Assembly: GCF_001941625.1 (NCBI RefSeq)
Contig: NZ_CP016076.1
Location: 310,001 to 374,000, forward strand
From: Actinoalloteichus fjordicus
Lineage (GTDB): Bacteria > Actinomycetota > Actinomycetes > Mycobacteriales > Pseudonocardiaceae
DNA length: 64,000 bases
Reading direction: 5' to 3'
Under the pieces are notes generated by a model that was not told the origin of the DNA, ran no database searches, and saw only the letters and a list, made by a program, of their open reading frames with translations. This document shows, in pieces, positions 11,722-21,740 of the stretch. Both the position numbers and the translations under genes were made by a program. How positions within the stretch are numbered: the first letter of the stretch is position 1; every line of letters begins with the position of its first letter.

Positions 11722-12090
11722 GATCGCCTCTCCTGCGCCCGCTGTCGTGGGGATCATCCTTGCATCGAGAACTCGTGATCACTACGGACGAGCGTCGCGA
11801 TCCCGCCGGGCCTGCCAGGCGGTGCTGCGCCGTCCAGGGGCGGTACGGCCGAGGTGCGGCAGACAAGGCGAACGGGTGATCTTCCTGCCTGCTCCTCGGC
11901 GACGTTCCCCGGCCGTCACCAGGTGAGACGGGGCTGAACGCGATCACTGCCGAGCAGCCGTTCACCTGCTGTTGCGCCGGTCGGCGGCTGCGCTTCCTCG
12001 GTGCGTGATCGACGGTACATCTGGGTCGCTGATCGTGGTGGCCGCGTCCGGACGGACGTGTACTTCGTCGCTTCGCCTGGGAGCCGCACC
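11722..12090. other. Divergent intergenic region
   Basis: Separates the leftward acetyltransferase from the rightward metallophosphoesterase. It must hold both promoters, but I can identify no clear pair or operator. The rightward frame is open through 12001-12090 without Shine-Dalgarno support. Confidence 0.35.
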
Positions 12091-13866
12091 GTGAGACAGA
12101 CCAGATGGACCGCCGCCGCGCTCGCAGCGCTGGTGGCCTGCGGCGGCCTCGCCGCATCGGCATCGGCCGGGGAGAGGACCCCCGACCACAGCTCCGTCGG
12201 GACCTTCGACGTCATGAGTGACATTCAGGGCGGACTGCAGGCCTTCCGGGACGTGCGGGAGGCAGCCCACGAACTGGCGCCGGACTCGAAGGCACTGGTC
12301 ATCAACGGCGACATCGTCGACCGGGGTTACGACTTCGAGTACCAGGAGGTCACCGACATCATCGCGGAGACTCCCGGGCCGCAGACCACGCTGTCCAGCA
12401 TCGGCAACCACGAGGCCTACGCGCCCGCGTGGTGCTCCCCGACCGCCCTGTGCCAGCCCTCCTGGCCGAACGGCTTCACCGAGGAGGAGCTGTACGAGTC
12501 GTTCTTCGCGTTCGCGGGCCGGGACGAGGTCTACGCGGAGCAGGTCGTCGACGGGATTCCGCTGCTCGCGCTGGGCACCGAGCGGCTGATGTGGTGGGAG
12601 GACCCCAACCTGGACGACCACGTCTATCTGAGTGACGAGCAGCTCGACTGGCTCCGTGCCCGGCTCGACCACCACACCCGCGACGGGCGCCCGGCCTTCG
12701 TCTTCACCCATTACCCGCTGTACGACACCGTCACCTCGTCGGACGGCACCTCCGGCGAGTTCCATCTCCAGGACGAGGAGCTTCGGCAGGTCCTCGGCGA
12801 CTACCCGCAGGCGGTGCTGTTCAGCTCGCACACGCACTCCTCGCTGCGGGACGACAAGTGGGCGAGGCGGGTCACCGTGCCCGGCGGCCACCCGGACGGC
12901 TTCACCGCCGTCAACACCGGGGCCGTCCTCAACCGGCAGGTCCTTCAGGTGAGCCTCGGCTCCGACGGGGCCCGTATCCGGGCTCGGGACGTCGCCGCCG
13001 ACGAGTGGGTGCAGGACCTCGTCATTCCGACCGTGGACCCGAGGCTCCCGGCAGCGGGACTGCGCGTCGACCCGGTCTCCGAGCACGTCGCCCCCGGAGC
13101 CTCGGTGGAGGTGACGGCCGAGTTCGCCAACCTGAGCAGCCGACGGCTCATCCACGTCAGGCTGGAGCCGGTCGTGCCCGAGGGCTGGGCGGCCGAGCGC
13201 ATCGCCGAGTCGGGACGTCGGCACCTCGGCCGAGGCGAGACCGCGTCGGCTACCTGGCGACTCAGTCCGGTGGACGGCGTCGAGCAGTCCGACGTCCTCG
13301 ACTTCGCGGTGGACGCCGAGTACGGGCGAGGCAGCAAGGCAGGCAGGATCAGCGAACAGGCCTCGATCGAGATCGTCGAGGCGCCCAGCGGGACGTCGTA
13401 CGTCTCCGACCTGCCGTTCCTCTCCTCGTCCAACGGCATCGGCCCCGTCGAGCGGGACCTGAGCAATGGCGCGATCGGCGAGGGTGACGGTCATCCGCTG
13501 ACTGTGAACGGCGTCCGTTACGACAAGGGCCTCGGCACCATGGCCCCGTCGGAGACGGTGGTGCACCTGGGCCAGAACTGCACGCGATTCGCCGCCTCGG
13601 TCGGCGTCGACGACCGTGCTCCGCAGTCTTCGCAGAACCGGCCCGACGACGGCCGAGGCGACGGCGGCGACGTGGTCTTCCAGGTGTGGGCCGACGACGA
13701 GAAGGTCTGGGACAGCGGCGTCGTCCACGCGGGAGAAGGCGCCCGCGACATGGACGTCCACCTCAACGACGCCGAGACGCTGCGGCTGGTCGTCACCGAC
13801 GGCGGCGACGAGAACTGGTGGGACTACGCCGACTGGGGTCTGGCCCGCGTGACCTGCGGCGGCTGA
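12091..13866 (+). CDS. Secreted calcineurin-like metallophosphoesterase with NEW3 and NPCBM domains
   Basis: Predicted exported phosphohydrolase of 591 residues. A GTG start after GGGAGC leads into a Sec signal peptide (RQTRWTAAALAALVACGGLAASASA). The catalytic domain (about 30-300) shows the dinuclear-metal motifs: FDVMSDIQGG (Gln in place of the usual His of D-x-H), INGDIVDRG, GNHE, FTHYPLYD and SSHTHSS. Residues about 320-430 resemble an NEW3-type beta sandwich (LPAAGLRVDPVSEHVAPGASVEVTAEF). The last 150 are an NPCBM-like carbohydrate-binding module (VNGVRYDKGLGTMAPSETVVHLG, WWDYADWGLARVTC). The module combination suggests action on a cell-surface or polysaccharide-associated phosphate ester; substrate unknown. 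The upstream in-frame codon at 12001 is unlikely because it would bury the signal peptide. Confidence 0.87.
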   Translation: MRQTRWTAAALAALVACGGLAASASAGERTPDHSSVGTFDVMSDIQGGLQAFRDVREAAHELAPDSKALVINGDIVDRGYDFEYQEVTDIIAETPGPQTTLSSIGNHEAYAPAWCSPTALCQPSWPNGFTEEELYESFFAFAGRDEVYAEQVVDGIPLLALGTERLMWWEDPNLDDHVYLSDEQLDWLRARLDHHTRDGRPAFVFTHYPLYDTVTSSDGTSGEFHLQDEELRQVLGDYPQAVLFSSHTHSSLRDDKWARRVTVPGGHPDGFTAVNTGAVLNRQVLQVSLGSDGARIRARDVAADEWVQDLVIPTVDPRLPAAGLRVDPVSEHVAPGASVEVTAEFANLSSRRLIHVRLEPVVPEGWAAERIAESGRRHLGRGETASATWRLSPVDGVEQSDVLDFAVDAEYGRGSKAGRISEQASIEIVEAPSGTSYVSDLPFLSSSNGIGPVERDLSNGAIGEGDGHPLTVNGVRYDKGLGTMAPSETVVHLGQNCTRFAASVGVDDRAPQSSQNRPDDGRGDGGDVVFQVWADDEKVWDSGVVHAGEGARDMDVHLNDAETLRLVVTDGGDENWWDYADWGLARVTCGG

Positions 13867-13909
13867 GGCCCGGGCGGCGTCACCACCGTCTCGAATCCTG
13901 TCGCACCAC

Positions 13910-13946
13910 GGCGAGGGCGTCCCCACGGGCGCCCTCGCCCGCTTTT
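13910..13946 (+). terminator. Rho-independent terminator after the metallophosphoesterase gene
   Basis: Perfect 10-bp stem (GGCGAGGGCG at 13910-13919 with CGCCCTCGCC at 13930-13939) followed within 4 bases by TTTT. Confidence 0.8.
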
Positions 13947-14288
13947 CGGCCGGGTCTCGTCGAGGCGGGGCGTCGTCCGTCGAACGTGGGAGGCACGCCC
14001 GCCGCCCTGACCGGATGTCCTCGCCGTCGTGGGAGTCTCGCGCACGGCCCCACCGCGCGTGAGCGGGCTCGTACTGCTCGAGTTCTCTTCGGGTCGTTTC
14101 GGCTCGTCATGCCTGCTCAGCGGCGGTATGAAGGCGCCGTCCGACCGTCTCGACCGCCGACCCCCCGAGTGGTGGGCACCCGGCGTGAAGTGTGAAGCTG
14201 TAGAACCGCCGAATCCTGCCTTCGGCCGGACCGCGCGCTCGACCCGGGGGCGGCGCGGCACACACTGGGACGCCAGGAAGAGAGCACT
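13947..14288. other. Region upstream of dnaE1
   Basis: No gene recognised. It presumably carries the dnaE1 promoter; an AT-richer patch around 14185-14215 is the most likely place, but no unambiguous -10/-35 pair is seen. AGGAAG at 14276-14281 is the dnaE1 ribosome site. Confidence 0.4.
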
Positions 14289-17200
14289 GTGTCGGATCAG
14301 TTCGTCCACCTGCACGTACACACCGAGTACTCGATGCTCGACGGGGCCGCCAAGGTCGCACCCCTGTTCGCCGAGGCCGCCAGGCTCGGGATGCCCGCCG
14401 TGGGCATGACCGACCACGGCAACATGTACGGGGCGGACGAGTTCTACCAACAGGCGAAGAAGAAGGGCATCAAGCCGATCATCGGCATCGAGGCCTACAT
14501 CGCGCCTGCCAGCCGCTTCCACAAGAAGCCGGTGTTCTGGGGCGAGTCGGGGCAGCGGTCCAGCGATCAGTCCGGTGAGGGCGGCGACGTCTCCGGTGCC
14601 GGTGCGTACACGCATATGACGATGTTCGGCGGTAATGCCACCGGCCTGCGTAATCTCTTCACGCTCTCCAGCCGGGCCAGCATGGAGGGCTACTACCGTA
14701 AGCCCAGGATGGACCGCGAGCTGATCGCCGAGCATGCCGAGGGGATCATCGCCACCACCGGCTGCCCCTCGGGCGAGGTGCAGACCCGGCTCCGGCTGGG
14801 GCAGCCCGCGGCGGCCATGCAGGCCGCGTCGGACTACAAGGACATCTTCGGCGCCGACAACTTCTTCCTCGAGCTGATGGACCACGGGCTGCCCATCGAG
14901 CGCTCGGTCCGCGAGGGCCTGCTGCACATCGGCCGTGAGCTGAACCTGCGTCCGCTGGCGACCAACGACTCGCACTACGTCACCAAGGACCAGGCGGACG
15001 CGCACTCCGCGCTGTTGTGCGTCCAGGCAGGCAAGACCCTCAACGACCCGACCCGGTTCAAGTTCGACGGCGACGGCTACTACCTGAAGTCGGCCGCAGA
15101 GATGCGCGCCTACTGGGACTCCGAGGTCCCCGGCGCCGCGGACAACACCCTGCTCATCGCCGAGCGCATCGAGTCCTACGACGAGGTCTACGCCCACCAC
15201 GATCGGATGCCGGTCTTCGAGGTCCCCGAGGGCCACGATCAGGTGAGCTGGCTGCACCAGGAGGTCATGACGGGCCTGCGGTGGCGGTTCCCCGACGTCA
15301 TCCCGGACGGCTACGTGGAGCGGGCCGAGTTCGAACTCGACGTCATCGCGCAGAAGGGCTTCCCTGCCTACTTCCTCGTCGTCGGCGACCTCGTCAAGCA
15401 CGCCAAGGAGGTCGGCATCCGCGTCGGCCCCGGCCGAGGATCGGCTGCGGGATCACTGGTCGCGTACGCGCTGGGCATCACCAACCTGGACCCGATCCCG
15501 CTCGGCCTGCTGTTCGAGCGGTTCCTGAATCCCGAGCGCGCGTCGATGCCCGACATCGACATCGACTTCGACGACCGCAGGCGCGGCGAGATGGTGCGCT
15601 ACGCGACCGACAAGTACGGCTCGGACCGGGTGGCCCAGGTCATCACCTTCGGCACGATCAAGACGAAGGCCGCGATCAAGGACTCCGCGCGAGTCCACTA
15701 CGGCCAGCCCGGCTACGCCATCGCCGACCGGATCTCCAAGGCGCTGCCGCCGCCCGTCGCCGCCAAGGACATCCCGCTGTCCGGCATCGTCGACTCCAGC
15801 CACGAGCGCTACGCCGAGGCGGCGGAGGTCCGCACCCTGGTCCAGAACGACCAGGAGGTCTCGACGATCTTCGAGACCGCCAGGGGACTGGAGGGCCTGA
15901 TCCGCAACGCGGGCGTCCACGCCTGCGCGGTGATCATGTCCTCCGAGCCGCTGATGGAGGCGATTCCGCTCTGGCGGCGGGACGACGGCGCCATCATCAC
16001 CGGCTGGGACTATCCGTCCTGCGAGGCCATCGGCCTGCTGAAGATGGACTTCCTCGGTCTGCGGAACCTGACGATCATCGGCGACGCCATCGAGAACATC
16101 AAGGCCAACAAGGGCGAGGACATCGACCTCGACCGGCTGCTGGTGGACGACAAGGCCACCTACGAGTTGCTCGGTCGAGGCGACGCACTCGGCGTGTTCC
16201 AGCTCGAGGGCGGCGCGATGCGCGACCTGCTCCGGCGGATGCAGCCCACCGAGTTCAACGACATCATCGCGGTCAACGCGTTGTACCGGCCCGGTCCGAT
16301 GGCGATGAACACGCACAACAACTACGCCGACCGGAAGAACGGGCGACAGAAGATCACCCCGATCCATCCGGAGCTCGAAGAGCCGCTGGCCGAGATCCTG
16401 GGCGAGACCTACGGTCTGATCGTCTACCAGGAACAGATCATGCGTACCGCGCAGAAGGTCGCCGGGTACTCGATGGGTCGCGCGGACGTGCTCCGCAAGG
16501 CGATGGGTAAGAAGAAGAAGGAGGTGCTCGAGCAGGAGTTCGAGGGCTTCCAACAGGGCATGCGGAGTCAGGGCTACTCCGACGAGGCCGTGCAGACGCT
16601 CTGGGACACGGTGCTGCCCTTCGCCGGGTACGCGTTCAACAAGTCGCACGCTGCGGGCTATGCGCTGGTGGGCTACTGGACCGCGTATCTGAAGGCCCAT
16701 CACCCCGCCGAGTACATGGCGGCGCTGCTGACCTCGGTCGGCGACAACAAGGACAAGTCGGCCATCTACCTGTCCGAGTGCAGGCGGCTGGGCATCAAGG
16801 TCCTCGCGCCGGACGTGAACGAGTCGGTGCACCGGTTCGCCGCCGTCGGCAGCGACATCCGCTTCGGCCTCGGCGCCATCCGCAACGTGGGCGCCAACGT
16901 CGTCCAGTCGGTCATCGATCGGCGGGCCGAGAAGGGCCGCTACACGTCCTTCACCGACTTCCTCGACAAGGCCGAGATCGCCGTCTGCAACAAGCGAGTG
17001 GTGGAGTCGCTGGTCAAGGCGGGCTCCTTCGACTCCTTCGGCCATTCGCGTCGGTCGCTCATCGAGCATCACGAGGCGGCGGTGGACGCCGTGATCGGCC
17101 TCAAGCGTCAGGAGGCCCTCGGCCAGTTCGACCTCTTCGGCGGGGGTGACGACGGCGAGAAGTCCGCCGACGCCTCGCCGCTGGCGCATCTGCACTTCGC

Positions 17201-17852
17201 GCCGGAAGAATGGCCGCGCAAGCAGCTCCTGGCCTACGAGCGGGAGATGCTGGGCCTGTACGTCTCCGCGCATCCGCTGGACGGCGCGGAGCGCATCCTG
17301 CACAAGCATGCGCCGAGGACCATCGCGGCGATCCTGGCCGACCCGCCCAAGGAGGGCGAGATCGTCCTGGCCGGGATGATCTCCTCCCTGGAACGTCGGG
17401 TGAACAAGCAGGGCGAGCCCTGGGCCATTGCCACGGTGGAGGACCTGGACGCCTCGGTGGAGGTGCTCTTCTTCGCCAAGAGCTACAGCGTGCTGGCCGC
17501 CGATCTGGTGGAGGACTCGGCGGTGGCGATCAAGGGCCGGGTCAACTGGCGCGAGGAGAAGATGTCCGTGTTCGGCTCCGGCATCGTCACCCTGGACATC
17601 AGCGAGGCCGAGTCCAATCCGGGCGCCGCGCCGCCGGTCACCCTGCTCTGCAACGTCGAGAAGCTGAACCGCGACGTCGTCCTGGAGCTCAAGCGGACGC
17701 TCGCCGCGCACCGAGGCGACGTGCCGGTGCGTCTGACGCTGTCGTATCAGACGCAGAAGGAGACCTACCTGGTGAACGACTATCCGATCGAGATGACTCC
17801 GGCGTTGGTCGGCGAGCTCAAGGCCATTCCGGGGGTCGCGCTGGGAGCGTGA
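14289..17852 (+). CDS. dnaE1: DNA polymerase III alpha subunit, DnaE1 type
   Basis: Replicative DNA polymerase. 1187 residues, the normal actinobacterial DnaE1 length. The N-terminal PHP domain keeps its metal ligands ([32 protein letters not shown]), which supply proofreading in mycobacterial DnaE1. The polymerase active site shows the Asp triad in [12 protein letters not shown] (about residue 420), preceded by [14 protein letters not shown], and the finger region follows ([11 protein letters not shown]). A helix-hairpin-helix region and an OB fold ([23 protein letters not shown]) follow. It is not DnaE2, whose PHP ligands are usually degraded. GTG start behind AGGAAG; monocistronic. In M. 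tuberculosis dnaE1 is not in this neighbourhood, so its presence here marks a rearrangement. Confidence 0.96.
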   Translation: MSDQFVHLHVHTEYSMLDGAAKVAPLFAEAARLGMPAVGMTDHGNMYGADEFYQQAKKKGIKPIIGIEAYIAPASRFHKKPVFWGESGQRSSDQSGEGGDVSGAGAYTHMTMFGGNATGLRNLFTLSSRASMEGYYRKPRMDRELIAEHAEGIIATTGCPSGEVQTRLRLGQPAAAMQAASDYKDIFGADNFFLELMDHGLPIERSVREGLLHIGRELNLRPLATNDSHYVTKDQADAHSALLCVQAGKTLNDPTRFKFDGDGYYLKSAAEMRAYWDSEVPGAADNTLLIAERIESYDEVYAHHDRMPVFEVPEGHDQVSWLHQEVMTGLRWRFPDVIPDGYVERAEFELDVIAQKGFPAYFLVVGDLVKHAKEVGIRVGPGRGSAAGSLVAYALGITNLDPIPLGLLFERFLNPERASMPDIDIDFDDRRRGEMVRYATDKYGSDRVAQVITFGTIKTKAAIKDSARVHYGQPGYAIADRISKALPPPVAAKDIPLSGIVDSSHERYAEAAEVRTLVQNDQEVSTIFETARGLEGLIRNAGVHACAVIMSSEPLMEAIPLWRRDDGAIITGWDYPSCEAIGLLKMDFLGLRNLTIIGDAIENIKANKGEDIDLDRLLVDDKATYELLGRGDALGVFQLEGGAMRDLLRRMQPTEFNDIIAVNALYRPGPMAMNTHNNYADRKNGRQKITPIHPELEEPLAEILGETYGLIVYQEQIMRTAQKVAGYSMGRADVLRKAMGKKKKEVLEQEFEGFQQGMRSQGYSDEAVQTLWDTVLPFAGYAFNKSHAAGYALVGYWTAYLKAHHPAEYMAALLTSVGDNKDKSAIYLSECRRLGIKVLAPDVNESVHRFAAVGSDIRFGLGAIRNVGANVVQSVIDRRAEKGRYTSFTDFLDKAEIAVCNKRVVESLVKAGSFDSFGHSRRSLIEHHEAAVDAVIGLKRQEALGQFDLFGGGDDGEKSADASPLAHLHFAPEEWPRKQLLAYEREMLGLYVSAHPLDGAERILHKHAPRTIAAILADPPKEGEIVLAGMISSLERRVNKQGEPWAIATVEDLDASVEVLFFAKSYSVLAADLVEDSAVAIKGRVNWREEKMSVFGSGIVTLDISEAESNPGAAPPVTLLCNVEKLNRDVVLELKRTLAAHRGDVPVRLTLSYQTQKETYLVNDYPIEMTPALVGELKAIPGVALGA

Positions 17853-17853
17853 C

Positions 17854-17900
17854 CCCCGCCTGCCCTCCTTCGCTGCTCGGGCGGAGGAGGGCGGGGCGGT
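17854..17900. terminator. Probable bidirectional terminator between dnaE1 and helR
   Basis: GC-rich imperfect hairpin: CCCCGCC-CCTCCT on the left (with a 3-base bulge) against GGAGGAGGGCGGGGC on the right, placed between convergent genes. Confidence 0.45.
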
Positions 17901-17954
17901 CGGGGTCGATCGGCAGGCCGGGCCGCGGTGTGGGCGCCGGGCCCGCACGCGGCA

Positions 17955-20165
17955 CTACGCCGAGCCTGCGCTCCCGGCCCGCGCGGGCGGAGGAGTCGCG
18001 GTGATTCCGGCCAGGACCGGCGGCAACGGACCCCGGTGCAGGACGCCGAGCCGCTGGGTGGCTCGGGTGAGCGCCACGTAGAGTTCGGCCGCGCCTCGGG
18101 GGCCGTGGGCGAGAATTCGCTCCGGCTCCACCACCAGGACGGCGTCGAACTCCAGTCCCTTCGTCTCCGACGCGGCCATCGCGCCCGGCGTCCCCGGCGG
18201 TCCGATCACGACACTGGTGCCCTCGCGCCCGGCCTCGTCCCGGACGAACTCCTCGATGGCGGCGGGCACCTCGTCCTCGGTGACCTGCCTGGCCCACGGC
18301 CCGACACCGCATGCGCGGACCGAATCCGGCGGCCGGACCCCTGGCGCGAAGTCGGCGAGCAGCCCGGCGGCGACGGCCATGATCTCCGCCGGGGTGCGGT
18401 AGTTCATCGACAGCGACCGGTACAGCCAGCGGCCGGGCACGTACGGCTGGAGCATCGTGTCCCAGGACGTCGCGCCTGCCGCCGACCGCCGCTGGGCGAG
18501 GTCGCCGACCACTGTGAAGGAACGGCCGGGGCAGCGACGCATCAACACCCGCCAGTCCATCTCCGACAACTCCTGTGCCTCGTCGACCACGACGTGCCGG
18601 TAGGTCCAGTCCCGGTCGGCGGCGGCGCGTTCGGCGAGTTCACGGGTGTCGCGCTCGAGGAATCGATCGGCCAGGTCCTCGGCGTAGAGCAGGTCCTTGG
18701 CGAACAGGTGGTCTTCGTCGTCCATCGAATCCTCGCGGCCGACCAGGATGTCCAGCACACCCGCGGCGTATTCGGCCTCGGCCTGCTGCTCCCGCTCGGC
18801 GGCCCGATCGGCCTTCTCGGCGGACGGGTCGGGGCCCAGCAGATCGATGAGTTCGTCGAGCAGCGGCACGTCGGACACCGTCCAGGCCTGGCCGTCGGCC
18901 CGGGACAACGCCGGGTCCGCGCCCGCCGTGCTCAACCGCTCTGGTGACGTGTACAGCTGCGCCAACAGCGTCTTCGGGGTCAGCGTCGGCCAGAGCTCGT
19001 TCAGCGCGGCGGTGAAGACGTCGTTCTCGGCGAGTTCCGTGCGCAACTCGGCCCGGAGGTTCTCCCATGCCTTGCGGTCGTCTCTGGTCAGCCAGCCTCG
19101 GCCGATTCGGGCGATCGCCCGCTCGGTGAGGGCCCAGGTGATGATCTCGGTGAACACGGCGCGTGCTTCGTTGTGCGGCAGCCCGCTTGCCCGAGCCTCC
19201 TCCCTGGCCCATGCCGCGATCTCGGCGTCGAGCCGCACCGTGGCGTCGGCGAGTTCGACGGACACCGGCTGCGCGGGCAGCCGCTGTCGATCGGCGACCG
19301 CCGCCGCCAGCACGGCCAGGATCTCGCGCGAGCCCTTGAGCCTGGCGGCCTCCGGGGCGTCCTCGGCGGTGACGCGCAGTCCCGGCACGAGATCGCCGGT
19401 GGTCATGAACACCACGTTGGACTCGCCGAGCGACGGCAGGACTCGGCCGATGTGGTTCAAGAACGCCGGGTTGGGCCCGACCACGAGGACGCCGTGACGT
19501 TCCATCCGCTCCCGCTTCGTGTAGAGCAGGTACGCGACGCGGTGCAACGCCACCACGGTCTTCCCGGTGCCGGGGCCGCCCTCGATGACCAACACCCCCG
19601 GATGGTCGAGCCGGATGATCTCGTCCTGCTCGGCCTGGACCGTCGCCACGATGTCGCGCATCCCGTTCCCGCGTGGCGCGTTGACGGCCGCGAGCAGGGC
19701 CGAATCGCCGCGCTCGCCGCCACCGGGGCGGCCGAGCACCTCGTCGGTGAAGTCGGCGAGGTGCCGTCCTCGAGTACTGAACTGGCGCCTGCGCCGCATG
19801 CCCTCCGGGCGGGCGGCGGTGGCGAGATAGAACGCGCGTGCCGCGGGCGCCCGCCAGTCGAGCAGCATCGGCTCGTACTCGTTCTCCGCGTCGAAGATGC
19901 CGATCCGGCCGATGTAGCGATGGCTGCCGGATCGGGTGTCCAGCCTGCCGAAGCACAGGCCGTCGTCCGCCACGTGCAGCCGCTTCACCTCGGCGGCCAG
20001 TGCGCGCACTTCGACGTCCCGTTCCACGGGTGTGGCGCCGTGCTCCCGCAGCGCGGTCTGGTACACGCCCTTCATCCGCGCGCGCTCGGCGTCGAGCCGC
20101 GCGTAGAGCCCGGCCACATAGTCCCGCTCGGACCGCAGTTCCTCTTCATACCCTTGAGCTGACAC
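17955..20165 (-). CDS. helR: HelR-type RNA polymerase recycling motor ATPase (UvrD/HelD superfamily)
   Basis: 736 residues. The N-terminus is a coiled coil (EEELRSERDYVAGLYARLDAERARMKGVYQTALREHG), as in HelD/HelR proteins that reach into the RNA polymerase channels. A 1A domain follows with Walker A GGPGTGKT at 196-203, and a 2A domain with the DEAQELSEMDW Walker B and TKGLEFDAVLVVEP near the end. This architecture fits HelR, which removes rifamycin from RNA polymerase and recycles stalled complexes in Streptomyces venezuelae (established for that protein; inferred here). Start chosen at GTG 20165 behind GAGGGG; the frame remains open to 20300. A rifamycin-associated element lies at 20388-20406, about 220 bases upstream, supporting the HelR assignment over a general UvrD-like helicase. 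Confidence 0.88.
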   Translation of the reverse strand: MSAQGYEEELRSERDYVAGLYARLDAERARMKGVYQTALREHGATPVERDVEVRALAAEVKRLHVADDGLCFGRLDTRSGSHRYIGRIGIFDAENEYEPMLLDWRAPAARAFYLATAARPEGMRRRRQFSTRGRHLADFTDEVLGRPGGGERGDSALLAAVNAPRGNGMRDIVATVQAEQDEIIRLDHPGVLVIEGGPGTGKTVVALHRVAYLLYTKRERMERHGVLVVGPNPAFLNHIGRVLPSLGESNVVFMTTGDLVPGLRVTAEDAPEAARLKGSREILAVLAAAVADRQRLPAQPVSVELADATVRLDAEIAAWAREEARASGLPHNEARAVFTEIITWALTERAIARIGRGWLTRDDRKAWENLRAELRTELAENDVFTAALNELWPTLTPKTLLAQLYTSPERLSTAGADPALSRADGQAWTVSDVPLLDELIDLLGPDPSAEKADRAAEREQQAEAEYAAGVLDILVGREDSMDDEDHLFAKDLLYAEDLADRFLERDTRELAERAAADRDWTYRHVVVDEAQELSEMDWRVLMRRCPGRSFTVVGDLAQRRSAAGATSWDTMLQPYVPGRWLYRSLSMNYRTPAEIMAVAAGLLADFAPGVRPPDSVRACGVGPWARQVTEDEVPAAIEEFVRDEAGREGTSVVIGPPGTPGAMAASETKGLEFDAVLVVEPERILAHGPRGAAELYVALTRATQRLGVLHRGPLPPVLAGITATPPPARAGSAGSA

Positions 20166-20387
20166 ATGCCCCTCATAGCTGCTTGCTGATGTCGAGTTCG
20201 ACGTTCTTTCATCGGCGTGGGGAAGGTGTGCCGATCTTCTTCCGTTCGCGGGTGCGTCGGCGGCTGCGCCGTGCGTGCCGCCCCGGTTCACACCTGTCAT
20301 GATCCATGAGCCGACGACACATACCCATTCTCGTGACAGCCGTTTTCGCAGCTAGCGACTCCGGCGGGCGATTGTGCAGCATGACCA

Positions 20388-20406
20388 GGGTCTTGCCACA
20401 AGCCCC
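20388..20406 (-). promoter_or_regulatory. Rifamycin-associated element (RAE) upstream of helR
   Basis: In the helR direction the sequence reads GGGGCTTGTGGCAAGACCC. It is an imperfect 19-bp palindrome matching the RAE consensus I recall (GGGGCTTGCRGCAAGGCCC) at nearly all positions. RAEs precede rifamycin-inducible genes, including helR and rifamycin phosphotransferase or monooxygenase genes, in actinomycetes. Confidence 0.85.
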
Positions 20407-20421
20407 CCGGTGCGCTATAGA
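20393..20421 (+). promoter_or_regulatory. Candidate rightward promoter overlapping the RAE
   Basis: TTGCCA (20393-20398, inside the RAE), a 17-base spacer, then TATAGA (20416-20421) make a strong housekeeping-type promoter pointing away from helR. On the opposite strand TTGTGG and CACAAT (forward 20371-20376) with a 19-base spacer give a weaker leftward match. Confidence 0.5.
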
Positions 20422-20429
20422 TTGAAAAT

Positions 20430-20456
20430 GGAAAAGGGTGGACGCCCCCTTTTTCC
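20430..20456 (+). other. Hairpin just downstream of the rightward RAE promoter
   Basis: AAAAGGG and CCCTTTT arms, extended by GG/CC past a one-base bulge, with the loop TGGACGCC. It would form in the first 30 bases of a transcript from the promoter above. Possible attenuator or short-RNA terminator; no gene follows until 20844. Confidence 0.35.
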
Positions 20457-20843
20457 GGACCGAGCGATCTATCTGATCGAGATTCCGGCCGTGCGCGAGA
20501 ATTCGTGAGCCTGACGGTACTTCTCGGTGTCGGCGAGTGACCGTGCGAGTACCGTCCGCCATCCTCTTCGTATCTCCTGTGGCGATCGACACCCGTGCCG
20601 TTCTCGGCCGAGAACAGATCGACGTCGCCACCTCGTTCTGGTGCACGTCTCGAACCGGTGCGGCGGCGGTCCCGACGTTGCGCGGCTGGTCACCGGCAGG
20701 CGCCGTCGCCTCACTTGTCCTCGGATGGTGGCGACTCCTTCACCGATTCGAGTGATTTCCACGGCGTGTCGAAGGTCCTTCCGCGTGTTGCTGCGCAAGA
20801 TCAGCGGGTCACCGAGGGAAACGCCGTGCAGAGGAGTCGAACG

Positions 20844-21626
20844 ATGCGGATGCCGCGAATTCTGGGCGCCGTGCTGGCCGCAGTGGTCATGCTCAGCGCT
20901 GCCTTGGCGGGCGCGGGCGGCGCGACGGCGGCGTCTCGGACGGCCCCGAGGATCGTGGGCGGCGTTCAGTCGGCGGAGAACCAGTCCTTCATGGTCTCGA
21001 TCCAACGGCCCGCCGAGGGACGCGAGCACTGGTGCGGCGGCGCGCTGGTCGATCCGCGCTGGGTGGTCACCACGGCGCACTGCCTTCAGGGCGACCTCGG
21101 CTCCTACACGGCACGGATCGGTTCCAACGATCGGAGTGCGGGCGGCGAGTACCTGCGGGTGGTGGAGATGGTCGCCCATCCCGACTGGGACGGGCTGCAC
21201 GGCGACATCGCCCTGATGCGGCTGGAACGCGCCGCCTCGGCCAGGCCGATCGCCGTCGCCACGTCCTCGCCGAAGCACGGCGACGCCATCCGGCTGCTCG
21301 GCTGGGGCAAGACGTGCAACACCTACGAGTGCTCGTGGGAGTACCCGAGGATGCTGCGCGAGCTGGACCGGACCGTCACCTTCGACGCCATGTGCTCGCG
21401 GGCCACGATTCACAGCGGCACCGAGTTGTGCATGGACGTGACGAACCAGGCCACCTCCTGCTACGGCGACTCCGGCGGTCCCGCAGTGGAACGGCAGCCC
21501 CTCGGCGGCTGGTCGCTCGTCGGGCTGGACAGCCGAGGCGGGACCTCGGTCTGCGGTGAACTGGGCCTGATCTACACCGACGCGACGGCGTACCAGAGCT
21601 GGATCAGGAGTACCGTCACAGGCTGA
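20844..21626 (+). CDS. Secreted chymotrypsin-fold serine protease (S1A)
   Basis: 260-residue extracellular endopeptidase. ATG start after GAGGAG, a signal peptide (RILGAVLAAVVMLSAALAGAGGATAAS), a short propeptide and the mature N-terminus at RIVGG, the classical zymogen-cleavage site. The catalytic triad is complete: His in VVTTAHC, Asp in GDIALMRL, Ser in CYGDSGGP. Six Cys allow the usual disulfides. At the specificity position equivalent to chymotrypsin 189, six before the catalytic Ser (ATSCYGDS), the residue is Thr rather than Asp. Despite its resemblance to Streptomyces trypsin it is therefore unlikely to cleave after Lys/Arg. Divergent from helR; a regulatory link through the RAE region is possible but unproven. 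Confidence 0.88.
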   Translation: MRMPRILGAVLAAVVMLSAALAGAGGATAASRTAPRIVGGVQSAENQSFMVSIQRPAEGREHWCGGALVDPRWVVTTAHCLQGDLGSYTARIGSNDRSAGGEYLRVVEMVAHPDWDGLHGDIALMRLERAASARPIAVATSSPKHGDAIRLLGWGKTCNTYECSWEYPRMLRELDRTVTFDAMCSRATIHSGTELCMDVTNQATSCYGDSGGPAVERQPLGGWSLVGLDSRGGTSVCGELGLIYTDATAYQSWIRSTVTG

Positions 21627-21740
21627 GGTCCGGCCGTTTCGGCCCGCCTCATGTCGCTCGTCGTAGCGCGCTGTCCACTCGCCGCAGTGAGAGCGGCGTC
21701 ATACCTGATTCGGTTGAAGTCACGACTCTACTGAGCGGAA

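Larger units (their letters stand above)
20166..20843. other. Divergent regulatory region between helR and the S1 protease gene
   Basis: Contains the RAE, the two candidate promoters and the hairpin described separately. Short open frames here lack coding bias. Nothing else is recognised in 20460-20830; GAGGAG at 20831-20836 is the protease ribosome site. Confidence 0.5.

Noticed and set aside
14289-17852. Possibility of the error-prone DnaE2 polymerase
   Set aside because: The PHP metal ligands are intact and the length is that of DnaE1; no imuA/imuB genes are adjacent.
17955-20165. Assignment as an ordinary UvrD/PcrA DNA repair helicase
   Set aside because: The N-terminal coiled coil, reduced length and the upstream RAE fit HelD/HelR RNA polymerase factors better.
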